A stretch of 64,000 nucleotides of DNA from an uncultured Chitinophaga sp. Lineage in GTDB: Bacteria; Bacteroidota; Bacteroidia; Chitinophagales; Chitinophagaceae. Positions 51,267-59,721 of the stretch are shown piece by piece. The stretch lies in the NCBI RefSeq assembly GCF_946479755.1, contig NZ_CAMLHC010000017.1:62001-126000 (forward strand), given 5' to 3'. Under the pieces are notes generated by a model that was not told the origin of the DNA, searched no databases, and saw only the letters and a program-made list of their open reading frames with translations. Position 1 is the first letter of the stretch. The number at the start of each line of letters is the position of its first letter. The position numbers were made by a program, and so were the translations under genes.

Positions 51267-52742
51267 ATGATGAAGCATACTATTAAGATCAATGTTTTTA
51301 TAGTCACAGGGTTGCTATTACTGGCGGCCTGCAATAAGTACCTGGAAGTTGATCCGGATAACAGAACATCGCTGGATTCAAAAGATAAAATAGCCCAAAT
51401 GCTGACCTCTGCCTATCCGGACCAGGATTATATCTGTTTCAGCGAGTCTATGTCAGATAATGCAGGTGACAGAATCCATTCGGGTGATCAATACAGCGGC
51501 GACCTGCGTGTGAACATAAACGCTTATCGCTTTACTGATTATGCCAGTACAGCGCAGGGTTCCCCTGACGTTTACTGGCAGGGATGTTATAAAGCCATCG
51601 CGGCTGCCAATCAGGCGCTGGAAGCTATTGACAAGGCCGGTGCCGCAGCGGGATATGCTCCTTATAAAGGAGAAGGCTTGCTGGCCCGTGCCTACGCTCA
51701 TTTTATGCTGGTCACCTTTTTCGCCAAACCCTATGATTCCACTGCTTCCGCCAACGACCCGGGCATACCCTATGTGTTGAAACCGGAAACAACCCTCAAC
51801 CCAAAGTATGAAAGGAAAACGGTAAAGTATGTGTACGAGATGATCGAAAAAGACCTGACAGAAGGTTTACCGCTGATCAGCAACAGCGCCTATAAAGTCC
51901 CGTCTTTTCATTTCAACAAGGCAGCCGCCACCGCTTTTGCAGCCAGGTTCTATCTGTTTAAAAAAGATTATGCGAAGGCCGCTACGTATGCAGGGCAGGT
52001 TTTCCCGGGAGGCAATGTAAAGGACTATCTCCGCCCGTTGAATACAACGATGAGCACCGCTACCCGTAGTGAAAGAGCGGCCGCATTTACCAGCCCGGAT
52101 ACCAAAGCAAACCTGTTGCTGGCAACGGCCAACTCTATCTGGGCCAGGGCCTGGCTTGGCTACCAGTTTGGATTAAATGCTGACGTGTCCGGAGGCATCT
52201 TTTTCTCCGGTAATGTTTCAGGAGGCTCATGCGCCTACAATGTTTTTTATTACGGAACTGATAACAATGATCAGGGCATTGAAAAATGGAAAGAGAATTT
52301 TGTGTATGTCAGCGCAGATATTGGTAATGCCTATATCTATGTTCCACTCTTTACCGCAGAAGAGGTGTTGTTTAACCGTGCGGAAGCCAATGCCAGGCTG
52401 ATGAGGTTGGAGGAGGCCATTGCAGATCTGAATGCTTACTATCAGACAAGGGTGACCCGGTATAATCCGGCACGGCATACTATTACCCTTGACAGGATCA
52501 CCGGTTTTTACAGTATGCCCGCTGACCCGCAGGGGGCTGTTATCAAGGCCATACTGGATGCAAGGAGGGCAGAGTTTGTACAGGAAGGAATGCGCTGGAT
52601 GGATATGCTGCGAAATAAATTGCCGGTAACGCATAAAGAGAATGACGGAACATCTGTCACCATCGGGCCCGATGACCCGAGGCGGCAGTTACAGATTCCA
52701 CAGACGGCACAAGCTTATGGGCTTCCTGCGAATCCACGCTGA
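51267..52742 (+). CDS. SusD/RagB-family lipoprotein
   Basis: 491 residues from ATG 51267 (an adjacent ATG at 51270 is equivalent; the frame is open from a TTG at 51237). Lipoprotein signal ends LLLLAAC (Cys22). SusD features: YLEVDPDNRTSLDSKDKIAQMLTSAYPDQDY, VYWQGCYKAIAAANQALEAI, LLARAYAHFMLVTFFAKPYD, FNKAAATAFAARFYLFKKDYAKAATYAG, and C-terminal LDARRAEFVQEGMRWMDMLRNKL. It works with the preceding SusC. Confidence 0.93.
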   Translation: MMKHTIKINVFIVTGLLLLAACNKYLEVDPDNRTSLDSKDKIAQMLTSAYPDQDYICFSESMSDNAGDRIHSGDQYSGDLRVNINAYRFTDYASTAQGSPDVYWQGCYKAIAAANQALEAIDKAGAAAGYAPYKGEGLLARAYAHFMLVTFFAKPYDSTASANDPGIPYVLKPETTLNPKYERKTVKYVYEMIEKDLTEGLPLISNSAYKVPSFHFNKAAATAFAARFYLFKKDYAKAATYAGQVFPGGNVKDYLRPLNTTMSTATRSERAAAFTSPDTKANLLLATANSIWARAWLGYQFGLNADVSGGIFFSGNVSGGSCAYNVFYYGTDNNDQGIEKWKENFVYVSADIGNAYIYVPLFTAEEVLFNRAEANARLMRLEEAIADLNAYYQTRVTRYNPARHTITLDRITGFYSMPADPQGAVIKAILDARRAEFVQEGMRWMDMLRNKLPVTHKENDGTSVTIGPDDPRRQLQIPQTAQAYGLPANPR

Positions 52743-52774
52743 TATTTTGTTCAAACCGAATTAATTTTTTAAGC

Positions 52775-53656
52775 ATGCAATACCTGAAAGGACTACTGCT
52801 ATCAGTCATCATTGTCACCGGTATTATTTCCTGTAATAAGAAAGAAAAGCTGGACGCAGCTATAACCGGGCTGGGTGGCGACTCCTGGACGCCTACAGCG
52901 ATCGACAAATGGTTGTATGACTCCATGATCAAACCGTACAATATAGAAATGAAGTATAAATGGGACCAGTCGGAGTTCAATATGAACCTGATATTGGTAC
53001 CTCCCTACGAAAATGCTGTAGTACCGGCGACACGGGATATTATCAGTCTTTGGATCAGACCTTATAATCAATCCGCCCGCGACAGCGCCTTCATGAAAAT
53101 GAATACGCCCAAGCAGATTATGCTGTCCGGTGGAATCGCATTGCAACCCAATGGTAATGCGGTACAGGGGCTGGCGGAAGGTGGCCTGAAAATACTTCTC
53201 TTCGGCATCAATTCCTACAATAGCAAAGACAGCTTCCGGGTAGCAGATATGGCACACCTCATACATCATGAATATACCCATATTCTTAACCAGAAGAAAA
53301 ATTACCCGATTGCCTACAACCAGGTAACGCCGGACGGGTATACCGGTAACTGGACAGTAGCCACCGAAAACCCCTGGACATTGGGTTTTGTTAGTAACTA
53401 TTCAAGGAAAGAACCCGGAGAAGACATCGCGGAGTTGGTGTCTGCTATGCTGGTGATGGGACGTACACGCTATGATTCTACCCTCTATCACCCCTTCGCT
53501 AATGATCCGCAGGCCTGGAACAACGAGGAGGCCGTACGGCTGCTGAGAGCAAAGGAGAAGATAGTCGTGGACTACTTCAGGGAATCTTACAATATAGATT
53601 TTTATGAACTGCAGACAAACGTACAGCAACAAATACATAACGTGTTGCATCAGTAA
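52775..53656 (+). CDS. Substrate import-associated zinc metallohydrolase lipoprotein
   Basis: 293 residues; lipoprotein signal MQYLKGLLLSVIIVTGIISC (Cys20). The zinc motif is HEYTH at ~165-169 (MAHLIHHEYTHILNQKKNYPIAYNQ), with Glu166 as the predicted catalytic base, and a third ligand candidate in EPGEDIAELVSAMLVMG. This architecture is that of the lipoprotein metallohydrolases repeatedly linked with SusC/SusD pairs. Predicted to process the transported substrate, likely a peptide bond, at the outer membrane. Gap of 32 bases after SusD. Confidence 0.88.
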   Translation: MQYLKGLLLSVIIVTGIISCNKKEKLDAAITGLGGDSWTPTAIDKWLYDSMIKPYNIEMKYKWDQSEFNMNLILVPPYENAVVPATRDIISLWIRPYNQSARDSAFMKMNTPKQIMLSGGIALQPNGNAVQGLAEGGLKILLFGINSYNSKDSFRVADMAHLIHHEYTHILNQKKNYPIAYNQVTPDGYTGNWTVATENPWTLGFVSNYSRKEPGEDIAELVSAMLVMGRTRYDSTLYHPFANDPQAWNNEEAVRLLRAKEKIVVDYFRESYNIDFYELQTNVQQQIHNVLHQ

Positions 53657-53686
53657 CAGTACAAATTGCTATTTAAATTAACGGAG

Positions 53687-54589
53687 ATGAAAAAATACCT
53701 GATATATATATTGCCGGCCGTATCTATTATTTGTTCCTGCAAAAAGGACCTGCACTCCTCTGTATTTGATGCGTCTGCTGATCAGCGGCTGAATGCCATA
53801 CTGGCAAAATATCAATCTGACCTGGTGGCTGCTCCCTATGGATGGACCGCGAAGGTGACGCCCGCTCTGGGAGAAGAGGTGTATGCTTTCTGGTTTAAGT
53901 TCAATGATAGTAACCGGGTGTTATCCAGGTGGAAAAGCGAACCGGTGGCGGGTAGCAGTTACCGGCTTAAAGCACTGCAGCAACCGGAGTTGATATTTGA
54001 TACCTACACTTATCTTCACCTGCTCGCTGATGCAGAAGGAAAGGTGCCGGGGGCGCAGAAGGGAAGAGGGCTGGCATCTGATTTCGAATTTGAGATCCTG
54101 TCCGGGACAACAGACAGTTTCGTTTTGAAGGGAAAATACAACGGGGCTGAAGCGAAACTGGTGAAAGCCGCCGCTAAAGACACGGCGGGCAGCATTATCC
54201 TACCAGGATATGCCCTGTCGGGTAATTTCAGCTATAAGTCAAAACGTACGCTGTACGCTGGTGCCCAATCTGCAGGCATAGTGGCCAATACGTTCCAGGC
54301 AGAGGGCGAGAAAGTGATGACGCCCCTGAAATATGATAACATGGTAAGCGTAGATTACAGTGATCTGGGCAGTTCCGGCTGGAAATACTACTTTACGCTG
54401 AAAGACCGGATGGATACAGCAATAGTGGTGGACATCAATCCGGTGATGAAGAGCCAGATTAAACAGGGATCTTTTAAAATACTGGAAAAATCCTATAACC
54501 CGGCGACAGGCCGTATTTACCTGAAAACATTTTACACAAATGCTGCAGGTTCAGACCGTGTTACGGAAGAAACATTTGTCCGTCAGTAA
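53687..54589 (+). CDS. DUF4302 lipoprotein
   Basis: 300 residues from ATG 53687 (the frame is open from 53666, giving 7 extra residues). Signal MKKYLIYILPAVSIICSC gives Cys18. DUF4302 pattern: RLNAILAKYQSDLVAAPYGWTAKVTPAL, YAFWFKFNDSNRVLSRW, DFEFEILSGTTDSFVLKGKYNG, RIYLKTFYTNAAGSDRVTEETFVRQ. Members occur in SusCD operons with the zinc metallohydrolase family. Role unknown, probably a surface accessory of the transporter. Last gene of the unit; a terminator follows. Confidence 0.87.
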   Translation: MKKYLIYILPAVSIICSCKKDLHSSVFDASADQRLNAILAKYQSDLVAAPYGWTAKVTPALGEEVYAFWFKFNDSNRVLSRWKSEPVAGSSYRLKALQQPELIFDTYTYLHLLADAEGKVPGAQKGRGLASDFEFEILSGTTDSFVLKGKYNGAEAKLVKAAAKDTAGSIILPGYALSGNFSYKSKRTLYAGAQSAGIVANTFQAEGEKVMTPLKYDNMVSVDYSDLGSSGWKYYFTLKDRMDTAIVVDINPVMKSQIKQGSFKILEKSYNPATGRIYLKTFYTNAAGSDRVTEETFVRQ

Positions 54590-54624
54590 ACAACTGATAA
54601 GTAAAGCACAGGAATGAAATAATG

Positions 54625-54648
54625 GCAGTATTCTTACTGCTGTTTTTT
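54625..54648. terminator. Terminator between the SusCD unit and the convergent sigma gene
   Basis: GCAGTA (54625-54630) pairs with TACTGC (54635-54640), loop TTCT, followed by TG and a run of seven T on the plus strand. Confidence 0.65.
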
Positions 54649-55157
54649 TAACAGGAACAACTCTTTTTTACAGCCATATAGGCTTTCCGGACCTGTGTCT
54701 TTACCGTGTTGACAGAGATGTTCATCAGGGTGGATATTTCTGTATATTTGAAGCCTTCCACTGCGCTCATCGTAAATATTTTTTTCCGTTGCAACGGTAA
54801 CCGGCTGATGGCTTCCTGCAACCGCTCCTTGTAATTTTCCTCATCAACATAAACCGGGTGTAGCTGGTGACCGGTGTACAGCAGGCTTTCAATACGCGGA
54901 GCATGCCGTTGTTTTACCTGTTCGCTGGCTAAATAGTTAAGGCTCCTGTTTTTGACTGCTATATAGGCATAAGCTGAAAAATTAGCTGGTGGCGGCTGGT
55001 GTGTATATTTCTCCCAGTATTTTACAAAGAAATCCTGTACGATATCCTTTGCAACATCGTTGTTTTTAACAATAGTGGCTGACATTTGGCATAACACTTC
55101 GTAATGCTCGGTAAACAGATATTCCAGCGAGAACTGGCTCAAGACATTTTTGCTCAT
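54648..55157 (-). CDS. ECF RNA polymerase sigma factor, no adjacent FecR
   Basis: 169 residues. Region 2: LEYLFTEHYEVLCQMSATIVKNNDVAKDIVQDFFVKYWEKY; region 4: RLPLQRKKIFTMSAVEGFKYTEISTLMNISVNTVKTQVRKAYMAVKK. The C-terminus ends CSC. There is no FecR gene next to it; the only adjacent transport locus is the convergent STN-less SusCD unit at 47804-54589. It may be an orphan whose anti-sigma lies elsewhere, or act without one. Confidence 0.92.
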   Translation of the reverse strand: MSKNVLSQFSLEYLFTEHYEVLCQMSATIVKNNDVAKDIVQDFFVKYWEKYTHQPPPANFSAYAYIAVKNRSLNYLASEQVKQRHAPRIESLLYTGHQLHPVYVDEENYKERLQEAISRLPLQRKKIFTMSAVEGFKYTEISTLMNISVNTVKTQVRKAYMAVKKSCSC

Positions 55158-55274
55158 ACAGGTGCGCTAAACAATAAAAAATGTAGACGGTATCAGGGAC
55201 CGGGTCGTGTAAAAAGAATAATAAATCGGGCGACCAAAAATGGTCCCCCGCTCGATTAATTGTTGATGATATCA

Positions 55275-55889
55275 CTATTGGCTATTCAGTGGTCTTTTTT
55301 CCCTTTCCCGCCTGTCGCTGACGGTGGCCGCAAGGTTCTTTACATGCCGGAGCTTGAATGCCAGCATAACAGCTGCAATACCGGCAAAAATGCACAACGT
55401 GCCGGTGATGGCCACGAGCGAAAAGCCGGTAAAAATCGGGTTGGCAATCAACAGGAGCGACAGAACGATGCCAATCACACTGGTAATGGTCAGATTCCCC
55501 CAGCCACGCAGTCCCGCGTCTTTCAGGTTTAAAGAAATACCGAGAAACTGTGTTGCCCGGAGCAGCATGGTGAATCCCACCACAAAAGGCAATGTTATCG
55601 CGGCTATATCCGGGTAGGCCATCAGGTAAATACCTGTTGCCAGGGAAATCAGTCCGCTGATGATGTACCAGCCCCAGCCGCGGATATGCTTCGCGTTTTG
55701 CCGGTAAAAGAAAATCTCCAGCAGGCCTGAAGTCACAAATGACAGGCTGAAAACCATGGTCAGCAAGAGATAGGTTTCTCCTGGCGTAGTGAGCGCGAAG
55801 GCGCCACACAGCAAAAGGATGATGCCGGAGATGAGTGGTAAATACCAGTGTTTGATGGAGTTTCTGAGTCGGTTGAGCAGCTGTGCCAT
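55275..55889 (-). CDS. HdeD/DUF308-family membrane protein
   Basis: 204 residues from ATG 55889 (the open frame begins at 56027, but the upstream part is not convincing). Six hydrophobic segments: HWYLPLISGIILLLCGAFAL, YLLLTMVFSLSFVTSGLLEIFF, GWGWYIISGLISLATGIYLM, ITLPFVVGFTMLLRATQF, LTITSVIGIVLSLLLIANPIF, GFSLVAITGTLCIFAGIAAVM, followed by a charged tail. The pattern of paired helices is that of HdeD (DUF308), linked to acid stress in Enterobacteria; its role here is not established. Confidence 0.85.
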   Translation of the reverse strand: MAQLLNRLRNSIKHWYLPLISGIILLLCGAFALTTPGETYLLLTMVFSLSFVTSGLLEIFFYRQNAKHIRGWGWYIISGLISLATGIYLMAYPDIAAITLPFVVGFTMLLRATQFLGISLNLKDAGLRGWGNLTITSVIGIVLSLLLIANPIFTGFSLVAITGTLCIFAGIAAVMLAFKLRHVKNLAATVSDRREREKRPLNSQ

Positions 55890-56048
55890 AGAAAGGGAGT
55901 TTAAGCGTCTTCTATAAAGACAGCAGAAATCGCCGACAGGTGCAGTGGGTTGGTATTTTTTATTTAAGGCTATCTGGTAAGGGCTAAACAAAAAGTGATT
56001 TAACCTAATAGTTATCGAACAGATCAAGCTGTTAGCGCCGCTTTCCCA

Positions 56049-56708
56049 TTAGATGGCCCATGCCTTGTCTCCTTTTTTATAAGGATAGGCGCCATCATAA
56101 CGGCCCGGCGTATCAATGTATCGCAGTGCTTTTGTCATACCGACTTCAGAGCTGAAATATCCCCAAAGTGTTAACTGCCTTATCATTGTAAAATAATGGG
56201 GTGGGAAATTCTCTCTTAAATAGGATGCGCCAAAGTTCTTTTTCTCCTTTTCAGATTGGATCCAATTGTCCTGTTGTCTATCAAAATCCTCTTTTGCCTT
56301 AATGTAGGCTTCCGTTTTAACATAGCTGACAGCTTCCTCATGTAACTGGGTAAGAAAGGTTTCTTTTTCTGCGTTGGTGAGGGTTATAAAATCCGTTTTA
56401 TGCTTTGCAAGGCAGTCTTTTTTCAGTTTGTCAATACCCTTTAGAACAACGTTTCGTTCATTTTCAGTATAACAATCCGTAATAATAAGGCTCATAAACT
56501 TCGCCAGATCAGCGGCTTTTCCACCTCCTGAATCAGGGGTCGCGGGAATAATGGTTTCAGCAATTTCATCCAGCAACGCCATGTCTTCCGGATTGAATAA
56601 CCCTTCCTTTTTTACGGATGGCTTACATCCGGCAAGAAAGGCATTAGCGCCTATAATAGTTCCACCAAGCAAAATACCCACATATGACAACGCTTCTCTT
56701 CTATTCAT
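56049..56708 (-). CDS. Gluconate 2-dehydrogenase subunit 3 family protein
   Basis: 219 residues from ATG 56708 (the frame is open from 56753). N-terminus MNRREALSYVGILLGGTII has a twin-arginine-like start, and LAGC near 28 could be a lipobox. The rest fits subunit 3 (LFNPEDMALLDEIAETIIPATPDSGG, IDKLKKDC, HYFTMIRQLTLWGYFSSEVG). Such small subunits pair with GMC-type flavoprotein dehydrogenases and carry them through the Tat pathway (hitch-hiker). Directly downstream of the GMC gene, 41 bases apart, same operon. Confidence 0.85.
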   Translation of the reverse strand: MNRREALSYVGILLGGTIIGANAFLAGCKPSVKKEGLFNPEDMALLDEIAETIIPATPDSGGGKAADLAKFMSLIITDCYTENERNVVLKGIDKLKKDCLAKHKTDFITLTNAEKETFLTQLHEEAVSYVKTEAYIKAKEDFDRQQDNWIQSEKEKKNFGASYLRENFPPHYFTMIRQLTLWGYFSSEVGMTKALRYIDTPGRYDGAYPYKKGDKAWAI

Positions 56709-56749
56709 GATTGAAGATTTTAATCTATAGTTATTCGATACGCTGAAGA

Positions 56750-58435
56750 TCACATATTCTGTTTCTTTAGCTCGCTTATCGCGTAATCCACTGCACGTGC
56801 GGTAAATGCCATATAGGTCAATGAAGGATTTACACAGCCGGCGGAGGTCATGAACGCACCGTCTGTTACAAATACATTAGGAGCGTCCCATAGCTGGTTC
56901 CACTTATTCAATACTGATGTTTTGGGATCATGTCCCATGCGCGCTGTTCCCATTTCGTGAATACCCTGTCCCATGATGCCATTACTATCGAATCCATATA
57001 CATTTTTCACCCCGGCTTTCTCCAACATCTCTTTCCCGTCGTTGACGATCTCCTTACGCATATTCAATTCATTCTCCTTCAATTCTGCATCAATAGCTAA
57101 AATGTTCAATCCCCACTTGTCCTTATTGTTCTTGTCAAGCGTTACCCTATTTTCATGGTAAGGCAGTACTTCTCCAAAGCCGCCGATCGATATGCTCCAT
57201 CCGTCAAACGCTGTCAATGCCTGTTTTAAACCTGCACCTACCGCAATTTCCTCTGCGGCCTTTGTGCCTCTTCCTCTGCCTGCCCCTCCCTGGTATCCGA
57301 ATCCACGGATATAGTCTCTTTTTTCATGATTTAAATTTCTGTAGCGTGGGATATAAATCCCGTTGGGCCGGCGGCCATAGACGATTTTATCTTCATACCC
57401 CTCAACACTGCCGGCAGCACCCGAGCCCAGATGATGGTCCATCAGATTGTGCCCAAGTTCGCCGCTGCTACTGCCGAGGCCACCGGGCCATACATCAGTG
57501 GCTGAATTGAGCAATATCCATGTGCTGTTAAGTGTAGACGCATTCAGGAATATGATTTTCGCTTTGAATTCATACGTCTTATTCGTCTCCGCATCTAATA
57601 CCTCTACACCCGTTGCCCGCTTTTTATCTTTATCATATAATACTTTCGTCACAATGCTCCAGGGTCTGAGTGTTAGATTTCCTGTTTTCATCGCTGCGGG
57701 CAAGGTGGAAGACTGTGTGCTGAAATAGGCGCCAAAGGGACAGCCCAGGTGGCATTTATTTCGATACTGGCATTTGTTACGGCCGGGCAGCGCCTCTGTG
57801 AGATGTGCACACCTGCCGATGATAATTCTGCGTTGATCAATATCTTTATAGGCTTCTTTCACACGCGCTGCAATATCCTTTTCTACAACGTTCATTTCCA
57901 TAGGAGGTAAAAACTGGCCATCGGGTAGCTGCGGCAGGTTTTCGATACTGCCACTGACGCCTATGAACTTTTCGACATGATCGTACCAGGGAGCGATCTC
58001 TTTATACCGGACAGGCCAGTCAACTGCCAGCCCATCCTTGCTATTGGCTTCAAAGTCAATATCGCTCCAGCGGTAGGTTTGTTTTCCCCATAACAGGGAC
58101 CGTCCTCCTACCTGGTACCCGCGAAACCAGTTAAATTGTTTTATTTCAGAATAGGGGGTTTCTGCGTCGTTTGCCCACCAGTCGGGATTTATTTCACTCG
58201 GTCCGAAACCCCTGATGCGGTTAGGGTTCGCGTTCCTCTGCGCCAATGTAAGATTTCCATGGTGTGGAAACTCCCATGGCCCCTTGGTGGCATTTACATA
58301 ATCCTGTATGTGCTTTACATCTTTACCCCGTTCCAGCATCAACACTTTCAATCCTTTTTCGGTCAGTTCTTTTGCGGCCCATCCGCCACTGATACCTGAA
58401 CCAACAACAATGGCGTCATAGCTATTATCGGACAT
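56750..58435 (-). CDS. GMC-family FAD-dependent oxidoreductase
   Basis: 561 residues from ATG 58435 (frame open from 58477). FAD site: YDAIVVGSGISGGWAAKELTEKGLKVLMLERGKDV. Cysteine motif CQYRNKCHLGCPFGAYFST is a landmark of the gluconate/fructose/glucoside dehydrogenase branch. C-terminal GMC active-site segment with HEMGTARMGHDPKTSV (His) and ASLTY-like VNPSLTYMAFTARAVDYA. With the subunit 3 partner it likely oxidises a sugar, sugar acid or glucoside in the periplasm, passing electrons to a cytochrome; no cytochrome c gene is visible in the window. An AraC regulator lies upstream on the same strand. Confidence 0.9.
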   Translation of the reverse strand: MSDNSYDAIVVGSGISGGWAAKELTEKGLKVLMLERGKDVKHIQDYVNATKGPWEFPHHGNLTLAQRNANPNRIRGFGPSEINPDWWANDAETPYSEIKQFNWFRGYQVGGRSLLWGKQTYRWSDIDFEANSKDGLAVDWPVRYKEIAPWYDHVEKFIGVSGSIENLPQLPDGQFLPPMEMNVVEKDIAARVKEAYKDIDQRRIIIGRCAHLTEALPGRNKCQYRNKCHLGCPFGAYFSTQSSTLPAAMKTGNLTLRPWSIVTKVLYDKDKKRATGVEVLDAETNKTYEFKAKIIFLNASTLNSTWILLNSATDVWPGGLGSSSGELGHNLMDHHLGSGAAGSVEGYEDKIVYGRRPNGIYIPRYRNLNHEKRDYIRGFGYQGGAGRGRGTKAAEEIAVGAGLKQALTAFDGWSISIGGFGEVLPYHENRVTLDKNNKDKWGLNILAIDAELKENELNMRKEIVNDGKEMLEKAGVKNVYGFDSNGIMGQGIHEMGTARMGHDPKTSVLNKWNQLWDAPNVFVTDGAFMTSAGCVNPSLTYMAFTARAVDYAISELKKQNM

Positions 58436-58667
58436 AGACAAAACCTCCAGACTCCGGAACAAGAGTCGAATTTTCAAATTGAGTAATAAAACGGCGTGAT
58501 AAGCTACTGCTATCAGGAGATTCCGTTTTCATATCGTGGATTCTAAAATGGAATAGATGGCAATAACATAAGTTATCATCTAATTCCTGGCTAAAATTAG
58601 CGTCAAACAAAGGTCCCGACAAATGGTATTTTATTGAAAATATAAAGTATTTTAATCAGGGGCGGGA

Positions 58668-59570
58668 TTACTCATTCCCTGTTTCATATACTTCCCTGTC
58701 GATAAGGGATATCTTTTCCATACCTTCCGCACTGAGAAAGGCTTTCCTGTAACCTGAAGGGGTTGTGTTATGAAATTTACGGAACTGGCTATTGAAATGG
58801 GCCAACGTGTTGAAGCCGCTTTCGTAACAGATGTCGGAGATGCTTTTCTGGGTGTCTATCAATAGTTTACAGGCATATCCTATCCTTATTTCGTTCAAAA
58901 AGTCAATGTATTTTTTCTTTGTACACTTTTTGAAATAATTACAAAAAGTGGGAACGCTTAATCCAACCGTTTTTGCAATTTCCGAAATTTGAATGGGGCG
59001 TTTGAAGTGCTCCAATGTAAACTGGAAGATCTGATCAATGCGTTCCTGTTTTTCTGCATTCAATCCTACCTCCATTTGCGTGGAAAGTAAAGTGTAGTCT
59101 TTGCTTCTCGTAATGAGATCAAGGCATTCACATAATAATATGATACGCTTTAGCCCTGTTTGATTTTCCAGCGAAAGGATCAGCGAAGTCAGCGTCCGCT
59201 TGGTTTTGCCCTCAATGGCGAGCCCATGCAAAGATATCTCAAACAACTTCAAAAGGTCTTTGCTTTCCGGTAGTTTCAAAAAGACATCTCCTAAAAAGTC
59301 TTCTTTAAATTGGACTACCACAGCGCTTGTAGCCTGGTCGGGATCTCTCTGGAAAGTATGAGGAACATTTGATCCAATGAAGAAGATGTCACCTGTTTCA
59401 AATCTTCCAACATGGTTACCGATAAAACTAATTCCGGCACCTTCTTTTATTAAAATTAATTCCAGTTCGATGTGCCGGTGCCAGGGCACTTCGAAATTGG
59501 GGGTACTATAAGTGCGTGCGACAAACGAGGTATTGTCAGAAAGTGGAAGCTTCTCAACAATTATTTTCAT
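58668..59570 (-). CDS. AraC-family regulator with cupin-like sensor domain
   Basis: 300 residues. N-terminal cupin-like barrel: TYSTPNFEVPWHRHIELELILIKEGAGISFIGNHVGRFETGDIFFIGSNVPHTF. C-terminal AraC pair: RPIQISEIAKTVGLSVPTFCNYFKKCTKKKYIDFLNEIRIGYACKLL and ISDICYESGFNTLAHFNSQFRKFHNTTPSGYRK. Such regulators usually sense sugars. It is followed, 232 bases downstream on the same strand, by the GMC oxidoreductase gene, and likely controls it. Confidence 0.92.
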   Translation of the reverse strand: MKIIVEKLPLSDNTSFVARTYSTPNFEVPWHRHIELELILIKEGAGISFIGNHVGRFETGDIFFIGSNVPHTFQRDPDQATSAVVVQFKEDFLGDVFLKLPESKDLLKLFEISLHGLAIEGKTKRTLTSLILSLENQTGLKRIILLCECLDLITRSKDYTLLSTQMEVGLNAEKQERIDQIFQFTLEHFKRPIQISEIAKTVGLSVPTFCNYFKKCTKKKYIDFLNEIRIGYACKLLIDTQKSISDICYESGFNTLAHFNSQFRKFHNTTPSGYRKAFLSAEGMEKISLIDREVYETGNE

Positions 59571-59656
59571 TTCAAATTATGTTAAATCTCATCACTACTA
59601 AAACTTTCAGAAAAAGTCTAATCATAAAAATAGCAAAAAAACGACATGAATCCCGT

Positions 59657-59705
59657 AAAGATAAAAAGGCCGCTCCCGGCAACAGGGGGCGGCCTTTTTA
59701 TCTTT
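59657..59705. terminator. Strong bidirectional terminator
   Basis: AAAGATAAAAAGGCCGC (59657-59673) and GCGGCCTTTTTATCTTT (59689-59705) are exact reverse complements over 17 bases, loop 15 bases. It follows the efflux adaptor gene, whose stop is at 59722 on the minus strand, and precedes the AraC gene. Confidence 0.92.
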
Positions 59706-59721
59706 TATCTTATTTTCCTGC

